Below, piece by piece: positions 57,282 through 64,000 of a DNA stretch of 64,000 nucleotides; within the stretch, counting starts at the first letter, position 1; the number at the start of each line of letters is the position of its first letter. The stretch covers positions 1 to 64,000 of the forward strand of contig JAGXKT010000006.1 of assembly GCA_018335035.1 (NCBI GenBank), in the 5' to 3' direction. Source of the stretch: Phycisphaerae bacterium (lineage in GTDB: Bacteria > Planctomycetota > Phycisphaerae > SM23-33). Both the position numbers and the translations under genes were made by a program. A model generated the notes under the pieces. That model had not been told where the DNA came from, did not search any database, and was given only the letters and a program-made list of their open reading frames with translations.

Positions 57282-59963
57282 GTGGCCTCTGGGACGGAGC
57301 ATGACGTGGCGGAAGAAGGATCGAACAGAACATCGGAGACACGCAACGGCGCAGGCGCCCTCGAGAAGATTGAGGGCATGTTCGGCGGGCAGAGAATCGA
57401 CGACCTGCCGATCGAGGAGGAGCTCCGCGAGAGTTACCTGACCTACGCCATGAGCACCATCGTGGACCGCGCTCTTCCGGACGTTCGCGACGGGCTCAAG
57501 CCCTCTCAGCGCCGCGTGCTCGTGGCGATGAGCGATCTGAACCTCGGCCCGCGGGCGGCGCATCGCAAGTGCGCGAAGATCGCCGGCGACACCTCCGGGA
57601 ACTATCATCCGCACGGTGAGGGTGTCGTGTATCCCACTCTCGTTCGCATGGGGCAGCACTGGAACGTCCGTTACCCGCTGGTGCATCCGCAGGGCAACTT
57701 CGGCTCGATCGACGGGGACCCGCCCGCAGCCATGCGATACACCGAAGCCCGCATGACCGCCGCCGCCGTCGAGATGATGGAGGACATGAATCTCGAAACG
57801 GTGGACATGCAGCCGAACTACGACGATACGCGGACCGAACCGTCCGTCCTGCCGGGCAAGTTCCCCAACCTGCTGGTCAACGGATCGCAAGGCATCGCCG
57901 TGGGCATGGCCACCAGCATCCCGCCGCATAACGTCTCCGAGGTCTGCGACGCGCTGGTGCACCTGATCGACAACCCCGACGCGGGCGTGATGGACCTGAT
58001 GCAGTTCATCAAGGGTCCGGACTTTCCCACCGGCGGGCTGATCTGCGGGCGCAAGGGCATTGTCGAGGGCTACACCACCGGGCGCGGTCGCGTTACGGTC
58101 CGCGCGCGGATGCACACGGAGCAGAGCCGCGGCGGCAAGACGCAAATCGTCGTGACCGAGATCCCGTACCAGGTGCTCAAGAGCACGATTATTGAGCGGA
58201 TTGCGGCCGTGGTCAAAGCGGGCAAGATCCCCGACATTCAGGACGTTCAGGACCATTCGGACCGTACGGGGATGCGCGTGGTTGTGGAGTTGAAGAAAGG
58301 CGTCGAGCCGGAGGTCGTGATCAATCAGCTTCACCGGTATACGCCGCTGCAATCGACGTTCAGCATCATCAACATCGCGCTGGTCCACCGCGCGCCGCGG
58401 ACGCTGAGCTTGCGCGACACGCTGGCGGCGTTCATCGGGCACCGCAAGGAGGTGGTTCGCCGGCGGACCGCGTATCTGCTGCGGCGGGCACGGCATCGGG
58501 CGCACATCCTCGAGGGGCTCATCCTGGCCGTGGCAGACATCGACCGGGTCATCGAGATCATCAAGACCTCCCCGGACGTGCCGACGGCCAAGGCGAACCT
58601 GATGGCGCTGAAGATGCGCCTGACGGAGGAGGCGACGATTCGCCGGTTGCTGCCCGAAAGCTTCGTGAAGCTCGCCGGCGAAAGTGACCAACAGCTCACG
58701 GGCGTGCAGGCGGATCGGATTCTGGCGATGCAGCTCCAGCGGCTGACCGGGCTGGAGATCGAGAAGCTCGCGCGGGACTACGGCGGGCTGGTCGAGGAGA
58801 TCGCCGGGTATGAGGCGATTCTCGCCGATGAGGCGCGGCTGCTGGACATCATTCGCGAGGATATCTACGAGATCAAAGACAAGTACGGCGACGCGCGGCG
58901 GACGGAGATCGTCGAGGATGTCGGCGATATCGACATCGAGGACCTCATCGCCGAAGAGGACGTCGTCGTGACGCTGACGCACGCCGGGTACATCAAACGC
59001 ATGCCGCTGACGACTTACCGCAGGCAGGGACGAGGCGGTCGCGGCATCATCGGCTCCGACGCGCGCGAAGGAGACTTCGTCGAGCGCGTCTTCATCGCTT
59101 CCACGCACGACTACCTGCTCGTGCTGCTCAACAACGGCCGCATGCACTGGCTCAAGGTCTACGACATTCCCTCCATGGCGCGGACGAGCAAAGGCCGCGC
59201 CATCGTCAATCTGCTCGAGATGCAGCGCGACGAGAGCATCTGCGCCGTTGTAGCCGTGCGCGATTTCGAAGACAAGTATCTGCTCACCGCCACGCGGAAT
59301 GGACAGGTCAAGAAGACGGAACTGGCCGCCTATGCCAACTCGCGACGCGGCGGGATAATCGCCACAGGGCTCAGCGAGGGCGATGCGGTGGTGGGCGTGG
59401 CCGTGACGCGCGGGGGCGACGAGGTTGTCCTGGCGACGGCCGAGGGTAAGGCGATCCGCTTCAAGGAGACGGACGTACGGGCTATGGGGCGTACTGCCAC
59501 GGGCGTTCGCGGGGTCAACCTCCGCGACGGCGACGTGGTGGTGGACATGGCCGTGGTCGATCCGATGGCGACGCTGCTGACGGTTTGTGAGAAGGGCTAC
59601 GGGAAGCGCACGGCGTTCGACGAGTACCGAACCCAGTCGCGCGGGGGGTACGGCATCATCAACATCAGGACCACGACACGCAACGGCCGGGTCGTCGGAA
59701 TGAAGTCCATCCGGGATGCCGACGAGCTGATGCTGATTACGTACAACGGCATGATCATTCGTACGGCGGTCTCGGAGATGCGCACGATCGGGCGGGCCAC
59801 GCAGGGCGTGCGCGTCGTCAATCTCCGTGACGGCGACAAGGTCGTGTGCGTCGCCCGCGTGGAGAGCGAGGATTCGCCTCAGCGCAAGCTGGAGCTGGAC
59901 GGCGGGGCCGAATCGGACGACGGCGCAGCGCCGTCGTCGAAAACGGACGTCGAGCCCTCGTAG
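57282..59963 (+). CDS. gyrA: DNA gyrase subunit A
   Basis: The topoisomerase subunit cuts and rejoins DNA to introduce negative supercoils. In the 893-residue protein the breakage-reunion domain includes [16 protein letters not shown] and the catalytic Tyr153 in [10 protein letters not shown]. The C-terminal wheel has the GyrA box as QGRGGRG (582-588), one residue from the usual QRRGGRG, which marks it as gyrase rather than topoisomerase IV. GTG 57306 is a second possible start. gyrB is not adjacent. Confidence 0.97.
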   Translation: MASGTEHDVAEEGSNRTSETRNGAGALEKIEGMFGGQRIDDLPIEEELRESYLTYAMSTIVDRALPDVRDGLKPSQRRVLVAMSDLNLGPRAAHRKCAKIAGDTSGNYHPHGEGVVYPTLVRMGQHWNVRYPLVHPQGNFGSIDGDPPAAMRYTEARMTAAAVEMMEDMNLETVDMQPNYDDTRTEPSVLPGKFPNLLVNGSQGIAVGMATSIPPHNVSEVCDALVHLIDNPDAGVMDLMQFIKGPDFPTGGLICGRKGIVEGYTTGRGRVTVRARMHTEQSRGGKTQIVVTEIPYQVLKSTIIERIAAVVKAGKIPDIQDVQDHSDRTGMRVVVELKKGVEPEVVINQLHRYTPLQSTFSIINIALVHRAPRTLSLRDTLAAFIGHRKEVVRRRTAYLLRRARHRAHILEGLILAVADIDRVIEIIKTSPDVPTAKANLMALKMRLTEEATIRRLLPESFVKLAGESDQQLTGVQADRILAMQLQRLTGLEIEKLARDYGGLVEEIAGYEAILADEARLLDIIREDIYEIKDKYGDARRTEIVEDVGDIDIEDLIAEEDVVVTLTHAGYIKRMPLTTYRRQGRGGRGIIGSDAREGDFVERVFIASTHDYLLVLLNNGRMHWLKVYDIPSMARTSKGRAIVNLLEMQRDESICAVVAVRDFEDKYLLTATRNGQVKKTELAAYANSRRGGIIATGLSEGDAVVGVAVTRGGDEVVLATAEGKAIRFKETDVRAMGRTATGVRGVNLRDGDVVVDMAVVDPMATLLTVCEKGYGKRTAFDEYRTQSRGGYGIINIRTTTRNGRVVGMKSIRDADELMLITYNGMIIRTAVSEMRTIGRATQGVRVVNLRDGDKVVCVARVESEDSPQRKLELDGGAESDDGAAPSSKTDVEPS
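59916..59938 (+). terminator. 10-bp stem at the gyrA 3' end
   Basis: GACGACGGCG (59916-59925) and CGCCGTCGTC (59929-59938) form a perfect stem with a CAG loop inside the last codons of gyrA. It could end transcription from both convergent genes, but it lacks a T-tract. Confidence 0.4.
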
Positions 59964-59973
59964 CCGTAGCGTC

Positions 59974-61599
59974 TCAAGGCAGGTCAGTATCGTCGGGTTC
60001 GCCGTGGTCCTCGGCCTCGGCAGGCAGGTTCAGCGTGAACGTGGTGCCTTCGCCCTCGACGGACGCAACCTCGATGGTTCCCCCGTGCTCCTCGACGACC
60101 TTCTTGGCGACGGCCAGGCCGAGCCCCGTGCCGCCCTGGCCTTTCGAAGAGACAAAGGGCGTGAAGATATTCTCAAGCTGCTCGGAGGCAATGCCGCTGC
60201 CGTTGTCGATGACCTGGATGACCACTTCACGTGCAGCGGGCTCGTAGCGGCTGGAGACGGTGACGGCGCCGGCGGGCTCGTCCTCGACGGCGTCGAGGGC
60301 ATTGGTGATGAGGTTCAGCAGCGCCTGGTTCAAGCCGGCTTCGTCCAGGGGGACCGGCGGCTGGTCGGATAGGTCGGTCAGCAGCGCCACGTCACGATCA
60401 TCGGCGCGCGGGGTGACCAGGTCGATGCACTCTGTGATGATGTGATTGACGTTGATGCGCTCGAGTTGCGGCTCGCGATCTCGCGAGAAGGCCAGCATGT
60501 TCAGGATTTGTCCGTTGATGCGATTGAGGTTTCGCTGGACGATCGGCCAGGCCTTGCGGACCTTTTCGATATTGTTCTGGTCGAGCCCGGCCTGCACCAC
60601 GTCGGCGCCGGCGCCCATCGCCTGGAGGATGTTCTTGATGTGATGGGACAGATACGCCACGGTCTCACCGATCGCCGCGAGCCGTTCGGACTGCAACGCG
60701 GACTCGTACAGGCGGACGTTCTCAATGGCCAGGCCGGTCTGGTATCCCACCGCCGTCAGCAGGCGCAGCTGCTCGGTCGTGTACGTGTGTTCGGAGACGC
60801 TGCAATCGACGTGGATGATGCCGAGAACGCCGCGGCGGCCTTTAATCGGCACGCAGATGGCCGAGCGGATGCCGTAGTCCTGCACGCTCTTGTGCGAGCT
60901 GAAGCGCTTGTCAGTCATGGCGTTACTGCTGAGCACGCCGACCTCGCGCCGCACAACCTCGTTGACCATTGTGCGGGAAATCGGGATGTCGCGCGAGGAA
61001 TCCTCCCCGGCCAGCCGGGAGACGCGAAGATCGAGCCCGCCGTCGTCGTCGATCAGCAGGATGTAGCCCCGGTCGGCCGTGACGAACTCGAAAATCTTGT
61101 CCAGCGTTTGCCGAAGCAGAACGTCGACGTTGAAGATCGAGCCCACTTCGGCGATGAGCTCGTAGAGGATCCGCAGGTTGTCGATGGCCTTTTCGCCGGC
61201 CTCGGGCGTCGGGATGATAACCGAGTCCTCGTTGCTCGGTATCTGTGCGACGGTGGCCGAGTCCACCAGTCGTCCGTCCTCGTCCAGTTCGACGGTCGCC
61301 TGCGGACCGGCCGGACCGCCCAGGAACACCAGCAGCGTCGCGCCGCAGCGGATCTGGTCGCCCCGGTGCACCGCAGTATCCTTGCGAAGGCGCACGCCGT
61401 TGAGATAGGTCCCGTTGGCCGAGCCCAGGTCCGTCAGAATCCACTGTCGGCCAGCCGGATTCAGGCGCGCATGTCGCCGCGAGACGGTCCCGTCGCTCAA
61501 TGCCACCGAGCGCCCCCGACGCCCGATGATGTTCTCGCCGTCGCGAAGCTCGAAGGTACGCCCTCGGTCCGGGCCCTGGATGACCTGTATCGAAGCCAT
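59974..61599 (-). CDS. FHA-GAF sensor histidine kinase
   Basis: The 541-residue protein is soluble. Domains in order are FHA (about 20-95, with GRRGRSVALSDGTVSRRHARL), GAF (about 150-305), HisKA with the phosphorylated His in AYLSHHIKNILQ (about 325-390) and HATPase with N box LNLITNALDAVE, G1 DNGSGIAS and G2 GGTGLGLAV. The FHA domain binds phosphothreonine, so a Ser/Thr kinase may act upstream. No response regulator lies beside it. It is convergent with gyrA, 10 bp apart. Confidence 0.9.
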   Translation of the reverse strand: MASIQVIQGPDRGRTFELRDGENIIGRRGRSVALSDGTVSRRHARLNPAGRQWILTDLGSANGTYLNGVRLRKDTAVHRGDQIRCGATLLVFLGGPAGPQATVELDEDGRLVDSATVAQIPSNEDSVIIPTPEAGEKAIDNLRILYELIAEVGSIFNVDVLLRQTLDKIFEFVTADRGYILLIDDDGGLDLRVSRLAGEDSSRDIPISRTMVNEVVRREVGVLSSNAMTDKRFSSHKSVQDYGIRSAICVPIKGRRGVLGIIHVDCSVSEHTYTTEQLRLLTAVGYQTGLAIENVRLYESALQSERLAAIGETVAYLSHHIKNILQAMGAGADVVQAGLDQNNIEKVRKAWPIVQRNLNRINGQILNMLAFSRDREPQLERINVNHIITECIDLVTPRADDRDVALLTDLSDQPPVPLDEAGLNQALLNLITNALDAVEDEPAGAVTVSSRYEPAAREVVIQVIDNGSGIASEQLENIFTPFVSSKGQGGTGLGLAVAKKVVEEHGGTIEVASVEGEGTTFTLNLPAEAEDHGEPDDTDLP

Positions 61600-61914
61600 C
61601 AGTCGTCTATGATCTCATGGAGGTATCAGCCGCCTGCTGGCGGCGCCACGTCCGCTCGTCGTAACTGACGCACGTCCGGCGGGCGCGGCGGCAGCAGGCC
61701 GGCTCGCGGGCAAACAGGTAGATAACGCCCTCCGAATACTATCGTCAAGGCGCAAGGTCTCGCTTGCGGGAATCCCAACGGCATTGTCCAACCGTTTGCT
61801 CCGTCGGACGCAGGCCCGCCGCTCCGCCGTCGGCAAGCTCTGTGAGATAGACGCCAAGAACGCATCCGTCTCGCATTGGCCGCCAACCTGCCGACGGCGC
61901 CGACGACCGATGGG
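61600..61914. other. intergenic region upstream of the histidine kinase
   Basis: These 315 bp hold the histidine-kinase promoter (61720-61748). The remaining 166 bp up to the MFS stop codon show no frame, RNA gene or repeat I can support. Confidence 0.5.
61720..61748 (-). promoter_or_regulatory. histidine kinase promoter
   Basis: Minus-strand TTGACG (61748-61743), a 17-bp spacer and TTATCT (61725-61720). The start near 61713 gives a leader of about 114 nt. Confidence 0.6.
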
Positions 61915-63204
61915 TCAGTTAGTCGCCGAGCCCCGGCCGAGCATGACCGCTGCCACGACCAGCCCCAGCGCCGCTACGGGAAGAAACCGCATCGATGGGC
62001 CCGCCCACCTGCCGGTCACGTCCACGGCGAGGCCGAGCAGCGGGGCGATCACCACGGCGATGACAGACTTGCCCTGGGATTCGATGCTCAGCACCGTCGC
62101 CGACTGGGCGTCGTCGGTCTCGTCGGCGACACGCCCCACGATGATGGGGCGCCAGAAATTCTGGAGCATCGCCAGCCCCATGAAAGCCGCTATCGCCAGC
62201 GCGGGAATGCCGGCAAGCAGACCGGCGGTCATCGCGGCAAAACCCCCGGCCGTCATCGCCCAGACCCATACGGCGCCGCGCGCGTCGGAGCCGGCGCGGC
62301 GGCTCAGGACGTGGGCATGCCGAGAGGCGTAGCTGCTGGCGACATAGAGCACGGTGTAGGCGGCGCCGACCAGCAGGGCGGTGCGCTGGCGATCGTCCAA
62401 CCACAGAAGCACGGGCAACCCCACGGCGGCAAGCTTGAGCAACGGCTGGATGTAGTCTTTCGTGGACTTGTAGACGCCCTCGTAGGCCATCGACTCGCCT
62501 AGAGCGCGCCGTAGCGGGCGATGCCGCATCGCGCGAACGAAGCTCGCCCACGTCGTCGTCGCGACACGCCGCACCGATCTGCGTTTACGGCCTGGCACTG
62601 CCGGCGGTGTTGCGGATCGGCCGGGCCCGTCCAGCACAGGCGGATACGTGAGGAAGTTCACGACATTGACGGCATACGGCAAGATCGACAGCCAGAAGAC
62701 CCAGCGATAGTTCTCGACCTCGACGGTGAGGACCAGTCCGGCGGCGATGACGACGCTGATGGCCGAGCCGAGCTTGCTCCACGACCGCGTAAAGCCGTAG
62801 ACGCGCGTTTTCTCGTCGCGTCGGTTCTGGCGGGCGAGCCAGTCGAAGATCATTGCCTTGTGCGTTCCCGTGCGGAACGCCTCGCCGACGGCGAACAGCA
62901 GCATCGCGCCAAGCAGCGGCCAGAAGGGGCCCGGCCAGCGGTCCGGCGATCCCGGCGCCGAGGCAAAGACGGCGAACGAGGCGATGTAGGCGACGAACGC
63001 CAAGATCATGCAGCGGCGGCGCCCGGCCACGTCGGCGACGGCGCCGCTGGGGATTTCCAGTATATTGATGCAGATCTCGCGAAAGCCGATCAGCAGTCCG
63101 ATCTGCGAGAAGCTCAACCCCCGCGCCCGCAACGCCAGGATCATGAACGGCTCGAAGTAGCGCTGGTTCTTAAGAAAACCGTAAAGCGCGAACCGAGCCA
63201 GCAT
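61915..63204 (-). CDS. MFS-type transporter
   Basis: The 429-residue protein has about eleven to twelve membrane segments and the first-loop motif as GAVADVAGRRRCMI (the G-x3-D-x2-G-R-R pattern between helices 2 and 3). The opening RYFEPFMILALRARGLSFSQIGLLIGF is typical of the group. The cytoplasmic loop between helices 6 and 7 is basic. The substrate is unknown. It lies 57 bp after the oxidoreductase gene on the same strand, which may hint at sugar or inositol-type substrates. Confidence 0.85.
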   Translation of the reverse strand: MLARFALYGFLKNQRYFEPFMILALRARGLSFSQIGLLIGFREICINILEIPSGAVADVAGRRRCMILAFVAYIASFAVFASAPGSPDRWPGPFWPLLGAMLLFAVGEAFRTGTHKAMIFDWLARQNRRDEKTRVYGFTRSWSKLGSAISVVIAAGLVLTVEVENYRWVFWLSILPYAVNVVNFLTYPPVLDGPGRSATPPAVPGRKRRSVRRVATTTWASFVRAMRHRPLRRALGESMAYEGVYKSTKDYIQPLLKLAAVGLPVLLWLDDRQRTALLVGAAYTVLYVASSYASRHAHVLSRRAGSDARGAVWVWAMTAGGFAAMTAGLLAGIPALAIAAFMGLAMLQNFWRPIIVGRVADETDDAQSATVLSIESQGKSVIAVVIAPLLGLAVDVTGRWAGPSMRFLPVAALGLVVAAVMLGRGSATN

Positions 63205-63261
63205 GTGCGTTCTCCCGCGCCGCGGATTCCGGCGTACGTCGCGCCGGCCGCGCTGCGACGT

Positions 63262-64000
63262 CTATGCCGTCAGCGAGACCGGCTCGCCGCCGGCGGCCGC
63301 CGATCGCCAGCACGCCTCGGTGAAGCCGATCGTCGCCAGGAAGTTCTCCGGCGGCGATTCGTTGGTCGCCGTGGCGCCGCGCAGCAGATCGACGAAATGC
63401 GTGTCTGGGTCGGCGGCGCCGCGGTTCGCCTTTTCCGCCCAGCCGTCCACGTCGACCGCCTCCAGCGGCTGGCCCTGTTCTCTCGTGCCGAGCGTGCCGC
63501 CGAGGGGGCCGTCGTTTCGGAGGAACAGGCACCGACCGCTGTCGCCGCTGAGCGTCCAGTCTTCACACATGCCTTTGTGAGCGGCCGATCCAAGTACCGT
63601 CAGCGAGCCCAGCGTTCCGCCGGCCGTGCGGAAACTGACGACCGAGTCGATGTCCACCTCGCGCCCTCGGTTGTCGATCATCGCCGAGACGGTGACGATG
63701 GGATCGGGCAGCATCCAGTTCATCACGTCAATGACGTGCGAAGCCGAGTCGTTGAGCTGTCCGCCGCCGGAGAGCTTGGGGTCCTGCCGCCACTTACCCT
63801 TGGCGCCGGTCCACCAGGCCTGCGTCTGCAGAATCGATATCATGTGCAGAGCCCCGAAGGCCGGGTCCTGGATGAACTGCTTCATGTAGCGGAACTGCGG
63901 CTGGAAACGCCGCTGATACGTGACCACGACGCGCTTGCCGGTTGCGGCCGCCTTGCCCACGACGCGCTGCGTGTGCTCGGTCGTGCAGACCATGGGCTTC
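63262..64000 (-). CDS. Gfo/Idh/MocA-family oxidoreductase, C-terminal part
   Basis: The frame runs off the right edge; 246 residues are visible. It begins in the conserved EKPM motif (the K-P at 63994-63999), then shows the family's C-terminal alpha/beta domain: YQRRFQPQFRYMKQFI, WWTGAKGKWRQDPKLSGGGQ and LNDSASHVIDVMNWML, with the catalytic His in ASHVIDVM. These NAD(P)-dependent enzymes oxidise sugars or inositols. The substrate is not evident. Transcription is toward the MFS gene. Confidence 0.9.
   Translation of the reverse strand, partial: KPMVCTTEHTQRVVGKAAATGKRVVVTYQRRFQPQFRYMKQFIQDPAFGALHMISILQTQAWWTGAKGKWRQDPKLSGGGQLNDSASHVIDVMNWMLPDPIVTVSAMIDNRGREVDIDSVVSFRTAGGTLGSLTVLGSAAHKGMCEDWTLSGDSGRCLFLRNDGPLGGTLGTREQGQPLEAVDVDGWAEKANRGAADPDTHFVDLLRGATATNESPPENFLATIGFTEACWRSAAAGGEPVSLTA

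Noticed and set aside
57261-59147. 628-residue minus-strand frame opposite gyrA
   Set aside because: gyrA on the plus strand is unmistakable, and the antisense product is His/Arg/Asp-rich low-complexity sequence.

Overview
This window is high-GC, gene-dense bacterial chromosome that reads best as Planctomycetota, probably a Phycisphaerae-like lineage. The evidence is a DUF1571 lipoprotein, a Minf_1886-family protein, a DksA-like protein with a lysine-rich tail, prepilin-like motifs fused to regulatory proteins, two ECF sigma/anti-sigma sets, and outer-membrane biology (LspA, Lnt, LolA-like protein, beta-barrel). No species can be named from this sequence. There is no CRISPR array, no rRNA and no intact insertion sequence.

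Region by region. 1-2978 is the right end of an integrative element: a DUF3987 protein truncated by the window edge, a small XRE regulator behind a perfect TTGACA-N17-TATAAT promoter, a zinc-ribbon membrane protein flanked by two copies of a 79-bp repeat, and a tyrosine integrase whose last 17 codons are antisense to a tRNA-Glu gene (the likely attachment site). 3-8 kb holds an enolase-superfamily enzyme, metK, rpmH, two membrane proteins and tRNA-Phe. 8-18 kb holds a PpiD-like chaperone, an M42 peptidase, a DUF502 protein and a three-gene export module (MMPL/RND pump, LolA-like periplasmic protein, beta-barrel), followed by a 154-bp MITE-like element. 18-27.4 kb is a long minus-strand block: dnaG, RNase HI with its zinc-ribbon coiled-coil partner, an ECF sigma/anti-sigma set, rlmN, an M48 protease, lspA and a DksA-like gene, the last four likely sharing a promoter at 27459-27488.

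27.7-35.4 kb carries a membrane-anchored phosphatase, carA, a decayed lipoprotein gene with REP-like palindromes, galE, a DUF1571 lipoprotein behind a structured leader, and a phosphodiesterase-type lipoprotein. 35.4-39.3 kb is a minus-strand operon: ECF sigma, a fusion of an anti-sigma-like domain with a pseudopilin-like domain, an unknown membrane protein and aroB. 39.4-48 kb holds a heparinase-like protein, three nucleases (HNH, Mut7-C, RNase HII-like), a STAS protein, lnt and a HEAT-repeat lipoprotein. 48-52.4 kb is a probable shape operon (membrane coiled-coil protein, small membrane protein, mreB), then cinA and rplU. 52.4-64 kb holds an amidase, a Minf_1886 protein, metG, gyrA, an FHA-GAF histidine kinase, an MFS transporter and the 3' part of an oxidoreductase gene.

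The genes mostly serve envelope building and lipoprotein handling (lspA, lnt, LolA-like, MMPL, mreB, amidase) together with housekeeping (dnaG, gyrA, metG, metK, carA, aroB). The most unusual items are the integrase/tRNA overlap with its 79-bp duplication, the anti-sigma/pseudopilin fusion, the mreB-linked coiled-coil protein, the half-lost zinc finger of the DksA-like protein, the structured leader at 32.5 kb, and repeated promoters that place transcription starts at or within about three bases of the start codon.
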